DNA of 64,000 bases from Nomia melanderi (GCF_051020985.1 NC_135000.1:6903001-6967000); one strand, 5' to 3'; shown: positions 37,962-46,670, numbered from the stretch's first letter. Made by a program: numbers and translations. The notes: generated by a model not told the origin, from the letters alone.

Positions 37962-40900
37962 GAGATAGAAGTAGAGAGAGAGAGAGAGAGAGAGAGTGTG
38001 TGAGAGAGGTGGAATCTGACTCGGTGCTCACCATTTTTCTTTTCGTTACTCGGTATTTCCCTTTATCACGAGGTTGCGCACAGGCTCGTGATAAAGCGAC
38101 AACATATATTGTTCAATGGGCCTCCGGTTGGCTCGCACTCGGCGGGGCTGGCGGGGGTGGTAGTAGGGTGTTTTTGACAGTTTTTTTGGTTTTTTCTTTT
38201 TCTGTTTGTTCGCTCGTATACGTTCGTTCGTTTCTTTCTGGCAAAAAAAAACTTGGGGGTGGTGGGTTGGGGGGGGGGGGGTTTGGTAGTGAAGGTGAGG
38301 ACGAGGGGTGAGACAGAGAGAGAAAGAGAGAGAGAGAGAGAGACAGAGAGAGTGTGAGGGAGGGTGAGGCTGGTTTGAAACGTTAACCCTTGATCGATGA
38401 ATGCGGACGTTTCTCGTGATGGCGAGGTGGACTCGTTTCGCTGCCGTTTGCAGGCTGGGGGCTTTTCGGGGGTGGCTTTCGTGCTATCGACGAATGATCG
38501 AGTTCTGCCTTGGGAATTTTATCTTTTTAAATGATTCTTTTGTTATGCTCGTTTGTTGGGTAGTCGAAACTGAATACGATATGAGAATATTGTATGAATA
38601 TTTTGTGCTTTTGTAATTTAAAGGGAAACTATTTTTCGTCATAAATCGTAAGGTTGTTCGGTACTTTTGTCATTGTAATCGAACTGCGGAATTAGCAATA
38701 GAAGAATAATATTTGATTCGAGTTGAAAGGAATTTAGCGATATCTGGATTTGTTGAATCGCGTTCTTCTACTGTCTAGAATACTTTTGAATTTGACAGTA
38801 GTATAAGAGAGTTACTATTAAAATATGTACTCATATGTTTCCAATAAGAACCCAACAAGATTCCAATATTCCGAAAAACACTCTGAATCCACAATTCCCG
38901 CGTTTCTCCTTTGAAAAATGGCGGTACGCGGTATATCATCTATAATTCGTGAATATACTTAATTATCCATATTTCCACGACAAATCGCATCAAACGCGAA
39001 TCTTCCTGAAATGAAAAGCGAATTACGAAGGTCAACGGATCATTCGTCGGTAGATTGAACGTTTCGAAGAGAAACAAGGGCGGAAGAGGACCTCCGAGAC
39101 TCCACCTCGCCATTTTGTGCTCGACACAGGGCCTGGCGTCCATTTTGTTCTTTCTCGTTGTCCATGGTGTCTGGTCGACGCCAGGCCGCGGCGGGACGTT
39201 CGTTTTAGCGCACGTTCCCATCTTTTTTTTTCGTTTAATAGCTACAAGTATCGCTAAGTAGGTGTCGTTTGCATGTGCAGTGGGTCAAAAATGTTTCCGA
39301 CATCCCGAACCCGTGCAGACCGAACAGAAATCCGAGTTTCCAATGAAAGTACACGCATCATCCGTGCCGCGAGCACAGAACGATCCGACAAACGATTCGG
39401 ATGGCAGAGAACATTTTTGTCCGACCGTCCATCCAACGTGGAAGATAAAAAAAAACAAAAATAGACAAAAAGAAAAGCAAACGGAAAAGTTGAACAGATA
39501 CGATGTGAAAACGGTAGTACGTCAATGAGGAACACCAGATTCTTCTGTTTTTTGTGTTTTTTTTTTCAAATTCCCTTTTTTTCGTCTTTTAATGGCACTT
39601 ATTACAGATGGTACAAATGATTCTATAAACTAGAGCGTAAATCGTAAGTAGATCGCATAAGAAGAAACTTGAGAAACGAGATTGAACAACCATTATAATA
39701 ACAACAACGTAATTGCGTGTCGGTTTCTCATATATATATATACATATATATATAGATGCGTTACACATATATATATATACGTGTGTGTTCTGTTGCGTGT
39801 GCGTCACCCGCGGTAGGCAACCTTTCTTTTTTCCAACGGCCGTCCGGCACACGGGGCAACGGAAAAGAGAAGAGCGTTTAACCAAAAGAAACAGAAACAA
39901 AGAAACAGTAGACTAGTGGTAAACAGATAGAGAAAGAAAGAAAAAGAAACGACAACAGAAAAAAGATACAAGAAACGGGGGAAACAGAGAGAAATAAAAC
40001 GGAAGAAACCAGGACAATTTCTTTGGTCAACGGGTCAGAGGTGTTGAGTGGCAAAGTGGGGGCGGTGGTGGGGGGCAAGGGTGCGCGAGTTAAACGTGAC
40101 AACAAAGTGGACAGTCGAAACTAGATTAAAAACACAGTTAATTAAACATTATTTATAACGGTCGGTAGTCGTCGTCGTGTGTATATATATGTACATATAC
40201 ACGGATATAGATATATATATATATATATATATATTTTATATATATAAATATATATGTATATATATGCTGTGTCACCATCATCGTTCACGATCGCTGTCGG
40301 CGCCGATGGACGACGTCACGGGGACAAGAGTCACAGACAGCGTGAATGGCGGGACAATTCAAACGGGGGGAAAGATACTGACAGAGAAAACAAAGGTGGA
40401 AGAGGTGTTGTGCTGCGAGTTTCAACGGGTTTCGTAAGATCTCCGAAATGTACAAACGATCGGGAACGTCGGGTTGTGGCTGTTGGCAGGCTGGGGAACG
40501 GGGAAATTGGGCGTGGAAAACCGCCCGCGGTATTCGCAGAAGATGACGCTAGGTGTTCACGGCACGCGGGCGCAGGCTGCGTGTCCTTCAGGCTGGGCCG
40601 CTTCCTCCAGGCACTTCCGGTTACCGTTCGAATCGTGGAACCAGAGAAGAAGAGGATTCGTGCAGTCGGACGCCGGTTGTTCGTTGCTCGTTGGATCGAT
40701 CGTTGTTGTTTCAATTGGATTCTCATTGTCCAAACACCAGCGAACGGTTTCGGTTTTCGGGGTTAAACAAAATCGGGATGGACAGACAGAGAGAAAGAGA
40801 GAGACAGACAGAGAGAAGAGAGGTGTATATATAAAAAGAAACAGACAGACAGACAGAGAAGTAGAGAGAGTAGAGACAGAGAATGTGAGAGAGAGAGTGA

Positions 40901-43285
40901 GAGAGAGAGCGAGAGAGACACAGGTGTGCAAACGACGACTTGGAGAGAATTTTCTTTTCCTTGAACATTTTTTTTTCCATTGTGCTTTTTCCTTCGGTTT
41001 TCTTTTCCTAGATCTCGGGATCAAAGGGGGCTGGGTCTTCTCTTACTGGGTCGTGAGGGGGTGGGGTCGGGGGTGGTTTGGGGTGGGAGGTCGGACGACG
41101 GCAGGTGGCACTCACTCGCTACTCTTCAAGTGTTCGCCCTGATCCATGGACAGGCAACCAGCGCCTCCACCGAAGCCGTATCCCTTCGGGCCGAACTTGC
41201 GACCGTGGCAGACTTTGCAAAATAGCTCGCCCTCGTGCTCGGTGCAGTTTGTCGAGTCGAGCAATTTGCCGCAGAGACCTGGAACAGAGAACACGTCGTT
41301 TGGCTGGTGAGCCCTAGCCCTGGGTCGCGATGGCTGGCTTAGAATCTATCTGGCGTTGAAGAAGTGAGTCGTCGAGAATTGAGCTTTGAGGGTTGTGGAT
41401 GCTGTTTGAGGCTTTGCAGCTGTTGGGACTCGAGAAGGATTGAAGGTTCTTCAGGTTTAGATCGGGGTTTAGAGGTTCAAGGTTGAACTCTGTAGCTTTG
41501 AGGACTTGGTCTTTGAGGTTGAGTTCTGAAGTTTTGAGGATTTAGCCTTTAAAGTTGAGTTCTGAAGCTTTAGAGACTTTGTCTTTAAGGGTGAAGCTTT
41601 GAAGACTGGAGTTTTATGGGACTCTAAGTCTTCGAAAACTCAGCCTTTAAGGTTGAAGCTTTGAGGACTAGAGTTTTATGGGACTCTAGGTCTTCAAAGA
41701 CTCAGCCATTAAGATTGAAGCGTGGATGACTAAAATTCTATGAAATTCATTATAATTAATTTAATTATTTAATTAAAATTTTAAAAGACTCAGCTTTTAA
41801 AATTTAAAGCTTTGAAGACTCAAGTTTTTTACGCCATGGATAGATTCTCTACCATAGATCTAGACTAATTTCATATACACTTATTTTTACTCGTACAACC
41901 CTTCCCACTATCAAATTAATCTTACATACACCCACTTGTCAGCAGATTACCCTTGCTCCAAGGGTTCCAAATAATCATCCTCCAACATAATAAAAACAAC
42001 CCTTCCCCAGAGTCTACAAAAACCGTTACACGTACTCAATAAAATATCTATCACCAATATCATTACTGTAACTAATAAAATAATTATCCAACAGTAAACA
42101 TTTCGCAGCGGATCCCCAATTATCAGCGAACACCATCGAACCGAGTGACATCGATGAAAATAAAAGGCTTGTCCATTATTACTGGATCCGAATTTCGGCT
42201 AAAAGCACCGGCCCTGAATAATAATGGCGGCCGTTCCTTATTCAATCGCGGAACAAAACGAGAGCCCCGGGAAAGTATGATAACCGGATAAAGCGATAAC
42301 CGCGCATGATTATTCCCGGTGCGTCGTCGTCGCTGCGCGAAACTCGCCCGGATGAATATTCCATGGGAATTTTCTATTTCCGAGCTGGCGGACGGTTAAC
42401 CGGCAATTTTTCCGCGAGACGGGTCGTTGCACCTTCGCTCGCTTCCCGCTGGGTGGTTCCAATTGATTTCTGGCTGGCATACAAAACTAATTAGAGCCAA
42501 GACAGAACCATCCGGGACTGGCGTAAAACTTATTTATAGAGCCGGCTATATTTAAAAAGCCGACCGATGGTGTTTCGCGCAACAGGGCGCTGTTGGGCGC
42601 TCAATGGCGACCGCGCGCGCCGCCATGACACCAGCGCGGCGTAAGGTGCTCTAGTTTTGCAGGTTAGGATGGAAGAAATTATGAAATCGTTTGATTCTCG
42701 GTGATTCTAATGATGTTCTCCTGGTATTTCCGTATAGTTTTACTTTTTAAATCGAAAGAAACTGAAATCTGAATCCTTGGTGCACTATGATGTTGAATAT
42801 TTCTGGAAATGTGCGAATTTTGTTCGGCTCTCTATAGATTTTTTAACTACGAACACTTTTAAAAAGAAAATACACTTAGTGTGTTTCTCTTCTTCTTTAT
42901 ACGTTAAATATAAAATATAAAATATCTTGTCTTTCTTAAGTTCAGTGAAGTTGTTCGTTGGTACACCTTGTTTATTCATTTCTTATTTAAGAGGTTTCAA
43001 ATGTTCATTTTGCGAAGTTCATCATCGGTTGAACAAATTCATTGAACTATTCATAAGCATCAAACGATTCCAATTTTCCATTGAAAATTCTTTTAAAACG
43101 ACCCGACTTTGGAACCTCGCCAATTGAAATGATATTTCTCGATGTATAGGGTGTCCGTTGATCAACTTACCGCACTTGAAGCACATTTTGTGCCATTTGA
43201 GGCCTCCGGCGACTCGTTCTTCCGCGGCGTACACGGACTTGCCGCATTTGGGACACTTGGGGTGTTCTACTGGTTTGAAAGGCAT
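21087..43285 (-). CDS. Mlp84B: Muscle LIM protein Mlp84B, five LIM domains (whole coding region)
   Basis: Joining minus-strand exons 43285-43171, 41278-41116, 33535-33409, one of two 97-nt exons, one of two 85/88-nt exons, 24501-24205, 22564-22244 and 21363-21087 gives one open frame. It codes 493 residues (494 with the 88-nt exon), close to the 495 of fly Mlp84B. Each LIM domain shows C-x2-C-x17-H-x2-C-x2-C-x2-C-x17-C-x2-C, followed by a KFGPKGYGFG-type glycine-rich tail. The approximate starts of the first CPxC (or CARC) are residues 11, 119, 212, 315 and 422. Known role of the family: cytoskeletal and Z-disc scaffold in muscle, binding actinin and related proteins through zinc-binding LIM domains, and regulated by MEF2 in flies. 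All splice sites are GT..AG. Oddities: duplicated alternative exons for LIM2, and a stop codon overlapping the exon 2 donor. A 5' UTR exon must exist upstream of the acceptor at 43296. Confidence 0.95.
21445..21691. mobile_element. TTAA-flanked inverted-repeat element, family B
   Basis: Left end TTAACCCTTAGCAGTCC, right end inverted complement TTAACCCTTTGCGGTCC, 247 bp apart, with TTAA at both edges as for piggyBac-type insertions. Non-coding, in the last Mlp84B intron. Confidence 0.7.
21761..21925. mobile_element. TTAA-flanked inverted-repeat element, family A
   Basis: Left TTAACACTGGAACTACC, right inverted complement TTAACACTAGAACTGCT, 165 bp. The interior (AATTCCTAATTTGTTC and TATAATTATTACAAAGG) aligns with the dispersed repeats at 647, 9821 and 52431, which links those fragments to this element. 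In the last Mlp84B intron. Confidence 0.7.
22244..22564 (-). CDS. Mlp84B: Mlp84B coding exon 7 (LIM4)
   Basis: The acceptor CATCTTCCAG completes a Thr codon. The exon encodes EEEISASRPFYNPDTTSIKA, LIM4 from CPRCGGMVFAAEQQLAKGT to HCRSC, and the tail KLFGPKGFGFGHTPTLVSTN, ending in TA before the donor GTAAGT. Read-through of this donor would also stop immediately (TAG), a second place where intron retention would truncate the protein. Confidence 0.96.
22720..23000. repeat. Minisatellite of about 46 bp in Mlp84B intron
   Basis: Six or so degenerate copies of a unit containing GTTAGCTACAGCTTAGTTAG followed by GGTATTCAGTTCTGTCCA. It lies between exons 7 and 6. Confidence 0.8.
23803..24108. mobile_element. 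Non-autonomous pogo/Tigger-like inverted-repeat element
   Basis: The left end CAGTCAAACCTGTTTT is preceded by TA. The right end has the inverted complement GTCAAACCTGTTTT, but its last bases are decayed. TGCGGTCC and a CGATTT(C/T)TCTTATGC block occur near both ends in the same orientation. The CAGTC start and TA flank resemble pogo-type elements. It has no coding capacity and lies in intron 6 of Mlp84B. Confidence 0.6.
24205..24501 (-). CDS. Mlp84B: Mlp84B coding exon 6 (entire LIM3)
   Basis: The acceptor GAATGCAG completes a Gly codon. The exon then encodes a short linker (DAAPRTTVIDTAAIKAPPGK), LIM3 from CPRCGGVVFAAEQVLAKGRE to YCKTC, and the tail KKWGPHGYGFACGSGFLQTD, ending in AC before the donor GTGAGT. 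Unlike LIM2, the whole domain is in one exon. Confidence 0.96.
26155..26400. repeat. Tandem repeat, period about 100 bp
   Basis: Three copies containing TTTTGTAATTGAAACTTTGAA and TTTTAGTATAGAAATTTT, starting at about 26173, 26279 and 26377. Intronic. Confidence 0.8.
27373..27700. repeat. Tandem repeat of about 137 bp with small hairpins
   Basis: CAAATTCCCAGCGT recurs at about 27373, 27509 and 27646, and TCATCAACAGAATTTTTCA twice. Each CAGCGT box opens a short inverted repeat: GTCGCT-CTC-AGCGAC in the first copy and GTTGTT-CAC-AGCAAC in the third, where both arms changed together. It lies 150-470 nt downstream of exon 5b in the pre-mRNA. Confidence 0.75.
27845..27932 (-). CDS. Mlp84B: Mlp84B exon 5b, alternative end of LIM2 with a diverged tail
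   Basis: The acceptor GCTTAACAG precedes 88 nt that complete an Ala codon and encode CYPKKFGPRGIGHAGVMWIG and then LQCDIEDE, ending in GG before GTACGC. Entry and exit phases equal those of exon 5a, and the length differs by one codon. The zinc-ligand Cys and KKFGP-[KR]-G-x-G core are kept, but the GQGGGA tail is replaced by hydrophobic residues. It lies only 100 bp downstream of exon 5a. The donor is weaker than that of 5a, so this may be the minor form, or a decaying duplicate. Confidence 0.72.
28033..28117 (-). CDS. Mlp84B: Mlp84B exon 5a, end of LIM2 with glycine-rich tail
   Basis: The acceptor GTTCTCCGCAG precedes 85 nt that complete a Val codon and encode CYGKKFGPKGYGYGQGGGAL and then QSDCYAN, ending in GG before the donor GTGGGT. 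The first Cys is the last zinc ligand of LIM2. It matches the fly KFGPKGYGYGQGGGALQSD tail nearly exactly. Confidence 0.93.
28961..29057 (-). CDS. Mlp84B: Mlp84B exon 4b, alternative middle part of LIM2
   Basis: 97 nt between a strong acceptor (TTTGTCTCCCACGTAG) and the donor GTGAGG. It encodes QWHRECFKCAKCTKRLDSVN and then CCEGPDKDIYCK, plus one base. It is closer than exon 4a to the fly LIM2 sequence at the CCE/APDKNIYCK stretch. Same phase as 4a; joining 4a to 4b would shift the frame by one base. Confidence 0.9.
29058..30384 (-). other. Mlp84B: Mlp84B intron between alternative exons 4a and 4b
   Basis: No LIM half-exon or other coding exon in this 1.3 kb. It contains an A-rich/CpG-rich patch at 29530-29990 and a TTAA-flanked element at 29996-30205. 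Confidence 0.7.
29996..30205. mobile_element. TTAA-flanked inverted-repeat element between exons 4a and 4b
   Basis: Left TTAACGCTAGGCTCACGGA, right inverted complement TTAACACTAGATTTACGGA (15 of 19 match), 210 bp, TTAA at both edges. Related to family A by the TTAACACTAG end. Confidence 0.65.
30385..30481 (-). CDS. Mlp84B: Mlp84B exon 4a, alternative middle part of LIM2
   Basis: 97 nt between an acceptor (CTTCTTGTGATTAG) and the donor GTATTT. It encodes 32 residues, AYHKQCYKCKVCQRTLDSTL and then HCDGPDREIYCR, plus one base. It supplies His, Cys and C-x2-C of LIM2 and the third ligand of finger 2. It has the same length and phase as exon 4b, which lies 1.3 kb downstream in transcription order. 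No intervening LIM half-exon was seen that would make both usable together. Confidence 0.88.
31576..32030. repeat. Three-copy tandem repeat, period 151-155 bp
   Basis: AACTGCAGGCTAC recurs at 31588, 31743 and 31894. Copies 2 and 3 are almost identical over 145 bp, including AAAATTTTAAGATTTTTCAT and GATTTGAGATCTGAATCGGA; copy 1 is slightly diverged. The near-identity of two copies suggests a recent duplication. Confidence 0.9.
32745..32990. repeat. Degenerate GAAGATTTGGAGATTT array
   Basis: About thirty imperfect short units of the type GATTTG(G/A)A(G/A) with interspersed TTTAGATATTTGGA. The minus-strand frame rich in Ser, Asn, Leu and Lys is a repeat artefact. Confidence 0.85.
33409..33535 (-). 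CDS. Mlp84B: Mlp84B coding exon 3 (linker and first two zinc ligands of LIM2)
   Basis: Acceptor TTTTTAG, then 127 nt encoding a linker with LEPRAIAKAPEGEG, then CPRCGGYVYAAEQMLARGR, and donor GTGAGT in phase 0. It matches the fly protein closely in this stretch. The domain is cut two residues before the zinc-binding His, so the rest of LIM2 must come from the next exon. Confidence 0.93.
36315..36500. repeat. Degenerate tandem repeat, period about 60 bp
   Basis: Repeated blocks of AATTTTGAAAAGAAATTGTT and GAATTAATCGTGATAGAATT type, about three copies. Confidence 0.65.
37615..38010. repeat. GA/CT microsatellite clusters
   Basis: Two GAGAGA runs (37660-37740 and 37910-38005) separated by unique DNA; another at 38310-38350. 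The minus-strand poly-Leu/Ser frame of 177 codons spanning them is an artefact. Confidence 0.9.
38253..38290 (+). other. G-run with G-quadruplex pattern
   Basis: GGGGGTGGTGGGTT followed by about twelve consecutive G. In the Mlp84B pre-mRNA this is a C-run. Confidence 0.6.
39728..39790. repeat. TA-rich microsatellite
   Basis: Two TATATATATA blocks separated by GATGCGTTACACA. Confidence 0.85.
40178..40266. repeat. TA-rich microsatellite
   Basis: GTGTATATATATGTACATAT followed by a long TA run and TATAAATATATATG. Over 80 bp of nearly pure alternating A/T. Confidence 0.9.
40783..40922. repeat. GACA/GAGA microsatellite
   Basis: Mixed GACAGACAGAGAGA and GAGAGAGTGAGAGA units. Frames over it on both strands are artefacts. 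Confidence 0.9.
41057..41087 (+). other. G-quadruplex pattern next to the exon 2 donor
   Basis: GGGGGTGGGGTCGGGGGTGG followed by TTTGGGGTGGG, that is four or more G-runs, on the template strand 25-55 bp past the Mlp84B exon 2 splice donor. Template-strand G-structures can slow polymerase; whether that matters for the short form is unknown. Confidence 0.6.
41116..41278 (-). CDS. Mlp84B: Mlp84B coding exon 2 (second half of LIM1 and glycine-rich tail)
   Basis: The acceptor TGTTCCAG precedes a frame that completes Gly39 and continues LCGKLLDSTNCTEHEGELFC, then KFGPKGYGFG and GEHLKSS. The exon ends with GA before the donor GTGAGT; joining to exon 3 completes GAG (Glu). Reading straight through the donor gives GAG TGA, so an unspliced transcript would end here as a 93-residue single-LIM protein. 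Confidence 0.95.
41440..41830. repeat. Degenerate repeat with GGACTCTAAG boxes
   Basis: Repeated units such as TTTTATGGGACTCTAAGTCTTC and AGCCTTTAAGGTTGAAGC. The same TATAGGACTCTAAGCTTTG-type unit reappears at 63870-63960, so this is also a dispersed family. Confidence 0.7.
42530..42555. promoter_or_regulatory. Paired MEF2 consensus sites in Mlp84B intron 1
   Basis: TTATTTATAG (42530-42539) and CTATATTTAA (42546-42555) both fit YTAWWWWTAR and are 6 bp apart, in non-repetitive DNA between coding exons 1 and 2. Fly muscle LIM genes are known MEF2 targets, so an intronic muscle enhancer is reasonable. Single matches are common by chance in AT-rich DNA. Confidence 0.4.
43171..43285 (-). CDS. Mlp84B: Mlp84B coding exon 1 (start codon, first half of LIM1)
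   Basis: ATG on the minus strand opens MPFKPVEHPKCPKCGKSVYA and ends in CFKC plus one base, followed by the donor GTAAGT. Ten nucleotides upstream of the ATG is an acceptor (TTTCTGTTTCCAG), so the exon runs to 43295 with a 10-nt UTR part and the promoter is further upstream. It supplies the CPKC, His and CFKC zinc ligands of LIM1. Confidence 0.95.
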
Positions 43286-44300
43286 TTTGTTTGTGCTGGA
43301 AACAGAAACGAAACGTTTATTAATAAAACATTCAACGTTTTTCTACCTTGGAAATCGATTGTATCCTGCACAGTGTCCTTTGATTCATTAGCAAACAGCG
43401 AATCTGTATGCAAAATAACAATTCGAAATAGAAAATGAAACAAAAGAAACAATAAATTGAAAATAAAATAATAACATTCTTAAATGTTTAAAAACATTTC
43501 TGTACATCATATTCTATGTACTTCTATTTCTCATAAGCATACAAATCCGCTGTCTTTTAATTAATGCCACAATCGAAATAATTTTAAAAAAGTACACGTA
43601 TGCGTTTGTAAAATCTTTTCGATTGCATTATCAATTAACAATCTACATATTTTCCCCGGGAGGACTTTCTTCCGATCAATAATTATTATTCGAAGAATCT
43701 TAATCCACTCGAGTACAAAGAGTCAACCAATTCCGATCTAATTTTTTCAACCACCTAAATACTTCCTAGCTTTAATTTTATTTGACTTGCAACTATCCTG
43801 CGAGAGAGTTACATAAACGTGACTTCATTATTTATTTGAAATTCCATAAGATAATTAAAGCACCTTCGTTCGATTCTATTTTTACAATTAAACGTTACAA
43901 CTTTGAACGAGATGTGACGTAGGATCGGCGAGAGTTAAATTACGATCGAGTCCAGTGGCAACGGGCGATCCGTCGAAAATAAAACAGTTCGCTTACTTAA
44001 CCAGCCCCTGACTAAAACACGAAGAATTCGCAGCTTCTCTTTGGCCGCCGACAGCCGCGACTATTTTCGCAGTCGGCCATTGCGAGAGGCTCGCGGAAAA
44101 CACGAAGATTTATGAGGGAAAAGGAACTCGGAAGCGAGGCTATTCCGCGTTTCCCAGAACCTCGTTTGCAACCGCTGAACATTTATTTATCAACAACATG
44201 GTTAACGTTAGAACTACCCAGCAGTTAGATTGAGCTTTGGTTATTCTGGAAAATAATATTTGAACATGATAATTCAGATTCTACGAGGATTTCAGTAATC

Positions 44301-44440
44301 GTTCGCCAGCCGCCATCTTGTCGGCCCTAACCTCTGAAATTCCTATTATTCCATCGATATCATTTCATTTGTTATTTCCAACTAAACGAAGTTAAGAAGA
44401 AACATTTTATTGTAGTTCAACACTAGAACTGTTCAACAGT
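44301..44440 (+). repeat. Dispersed repeat family D, copy 1
   Basis: Contains GCCATCTTGTCGGC, CTAACCTC, TATCATTT, TTTCCAACTAAACGAAG and AACACTAGAAC. The same blocks follow in the same order in 54481-54610, over 130 bp. Confidence 0.8.
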
Positions 44441-45569
44441 TAAATTAATTGTTTATAATCTTCTTATATAAATTATAGGAGTGTACATATATTAAGAACT
44501 GATCGATATTTCGGTTTGATGAATTTCTTTTCTATATCTTCTCAATAATTGTAAAGGAAGAAGTCTTTAAACATTAGTTGTAGCATTAATAACAGCAGGA
44601 AATAAAATTTGTATCAAAGAGATTCATTTGAACTTGTTGGAAAGAAGTCATCGATAAATTATTACAATAGCAAGCAAGACAAGCAATTGATCGAATTCAA
44701 ACTTCGTTGTCTCTCGAAATCGTTCACATAACACTGAAATTATCGGAGAGTAATGTAACCATGAAAATCGTAATGACTATTTCACGGGTCGTGTGGAATT
44801 TTCCGAAGTGTTCATTAATAATGATCGCCGCGGAATTAATATTAGCGAAGGTAACGATAGCAGCGCGGAGTATTCATAAAGGCATGCCCTTAAAATTGAG
44901 TTTCTCGCCATAAATGTCGGAGGAGATGGAATTTTAGACTATCCGGACTATCCCGTCTCCATGAATGGGGCAACCCGGTAGTGGAAACACGCCAGAAGTT
45001 GAAGATATCAGTGAAAATTGACTTCGCGCGTTGCTGAATGCGACTCGAGCATTTTTGTCGCGCGATTCTCGAGAGAAAAGAAGGCTGAATCTTCTTTTCC
45101 AACATCGAGAAATGAATAAAATCTGTTTACATTTCAAGAATCTTCATCCTCTTGCAGGAAAAAATTATAAAAACTGATGACTAAATTGTCGGTCAACAAA
45201 TAATGCGTTTTCCGGCACGTTCGTCGGCAGTTCGACCAGCAAGTAGTTCAAGTCAACGATTACGGACCCGAACTCTTAGTTCAACAGAAATCTTCGTGCT
45301 TCGACGTTTAAAATAATTCAACGCTTACACAGTATAAATAATTAATATGTAGTAATTTAATTGTGCCAATGTAACGTTTTTATTGCAATTTTATTATTTA
45401 TATTTTCCTGTTTCCCTCGATTAAGCGATCTCATTCTGTCTGCCTTTTTCTTATTTTTGTTACTTTTATCACTTTTGTTACTATTAATTTCACTATTTAA
45501 AAGCAATTTTTTAATTCCATAAATATTCATTTCTCTTGATAAAAGTGTCTCGAATTTACTGACATTTTT

Positions 45570-45903
45570 CACTTTGGTTCTCCAAAATTCTAATGGTCCT
45601 AAATAATCTGAAAATCCCTACTTTCGGCTGTATTCACATTTTCAAACTCGATGTTCCAAAATTCTAACAACCCTAACAAATCTTGAATTCTCTGCTTCCA
45701 ACTGTATTCACATTTTTCACCTTGTTCTCCAAAATTCTAATGGTCCTAAATAATCTGAAAATCAGTGCTTTCGACTGTATTCGCATCTTTCACCTCGGTT
45801 CTCCAAAATTCTAACAACCCTAACAAATCTAGAATTCTCTACTTTCGACTGTATTCACATCTTTCACCTTGTTCTCCAAAATTCTAATTGATCTAAAACA
45901 ATG
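45570..45903. repeat. Tandem repeat of about 73 bp with two alternating unit types
   Basis: CTCCAAAATTCTAA occurs at intervals of about 73 bp. It is followed alternately by TGGTCCTAAATAATCTG and CAACCCTAACAAATCT, so the true period is about 147 bp. Confidence 0.8.
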
Positions 45904-46173
45904 TGAAAGTCGCGTGAACCGTTGCACGGCCTATAGTCGTCCGAAAAGTCGTCGCAGAGTCGAAGATGGAGTCGCGTGATTGTCGGGTGCCGTGTGTAGC
46001 GGCGGCAGCGTTTAATAGGGACGCTAGAGATACCAGAAGAGAGCGTCGAAGAGAGACGGCGGATTCTATATCCGTGCGGACGGCCCGCGAGGCCGTATTA
46101 GGGAAGGTGCTAGATCCTCCACAACGCGGTCGCCATTACCCCTACCCAACAAACGGACCCGACCGTACGAATA

Positions 46174-46394
46174 TTAACCCTTTGCACTCGAAAAATTTGT
46201 CACTAGAAATATTCAATTTATTTGTATGAGATATAGATGACATTCTTTTCAACTAACTTAACAATGGAACAATGGTATTTTATTTCCACATTTCATCGAC
46301 AGATTACTCAAGACTTAATGTTAATTACGAAATTTTACAATTTTAATACACCAATCGAGTTATGACTGAGAGGCACCTTTGGATTGCAAAGTTA
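46174..46394. mobile_element. TTAA-type inverted-repeat element, family B, right end decayed
   Basis: Left TTAACCCTTTGCACTCGAAA. The right end TTTGGATTGCAAAGTTAT is an imperfect inverted complement. About 220 bp, non-coding. Confidence 0.5.
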
Positions 46395-46494
46395 TCGAAT
46401 GTTGTTGATTAGAAACTTACATTTCTGCCGATAATTACGAAAATAGTCTACATATATTGCTTTTTGTTTTCATTTAGTTTAGCGCCATTTCTAC

Positions 46495-46670
46495 CTTCTG
46501 AAATTTCCGTTTGAAATTATTTTCCAAGTTTAGTCGTATGTTTCAACTTGATTGTTCGACTTGTCTAATAACGATTATTAAACAAGCTATAGGAAATGTC
46601 AACGGTTCGATTGAGGAGAGATGATTAAAGTGAGAAAATTATTTTAATTGAACTTTTCGAAAGATGTCAT
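46495..46670 (+). repeat. Dispersed repeat family E, copy 1
   Basis: Aligns with 58921-59170 through CTAATAACGATTAT, TTGAGGA and GATTAAA blocks. Its last 50 bp (46616-46665) are repeated without change at 48089-48138. Confidence 0.75.

Larger units (their letters stand above)
33536..41115 (-). other. Mlp84B: Mlp84B intron 2 (or 3' UTR of the short form)
   Basis: 7.6 kb without recognisable exons. The part next to exon 2 (about 37200-41100) is rich in GA, TA and G-run repeats. If the exon 2 donor is not used, transcript sequence here would be the 3' UTR of the 93-residue form. I found no AATAAA on the minus strand between 37000 and 41116, only the weaker ATTAAA at 39588-39593 and 39234-39239. 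Confidence 0.5.
41279..43170 (-). other. Mlp84B: Mlp84B intron 1
   Basis: 1.9 kb. It contains a degenerate repeat at 41440-41830 and a non-repetitive block at 42100-42660 with two MEF2 consensus sites. No coding exon. Confidence 0.7.

Noticed and set aside
37501..38034. Minus-strand frame of 177 codons rich in Leu and Ser
   Set aside because: Produced by GA/CT microsatellites.
40474..41142. Plus-strand frame of 222 codons, the longest in the window
   Set aside because: Runs through a GACA/GAGA microsatellite and a G-run and overlaps the Mlp84B exon 2 region antisense; no domain.
46101..46145. HYPYPT reading in GC-rich DNA resembling the HYPD motif of a homeodomain
   Set aside because: The neighbouring residues do not match a homeodomain and the frame lacks the expected helices.
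45966..46229. Plus-strand frame of 87 codons starting in a CpG-rich patch
   Set aside because: Its last third lies inside a TTAA-type element; no donor or family resemblance seen.
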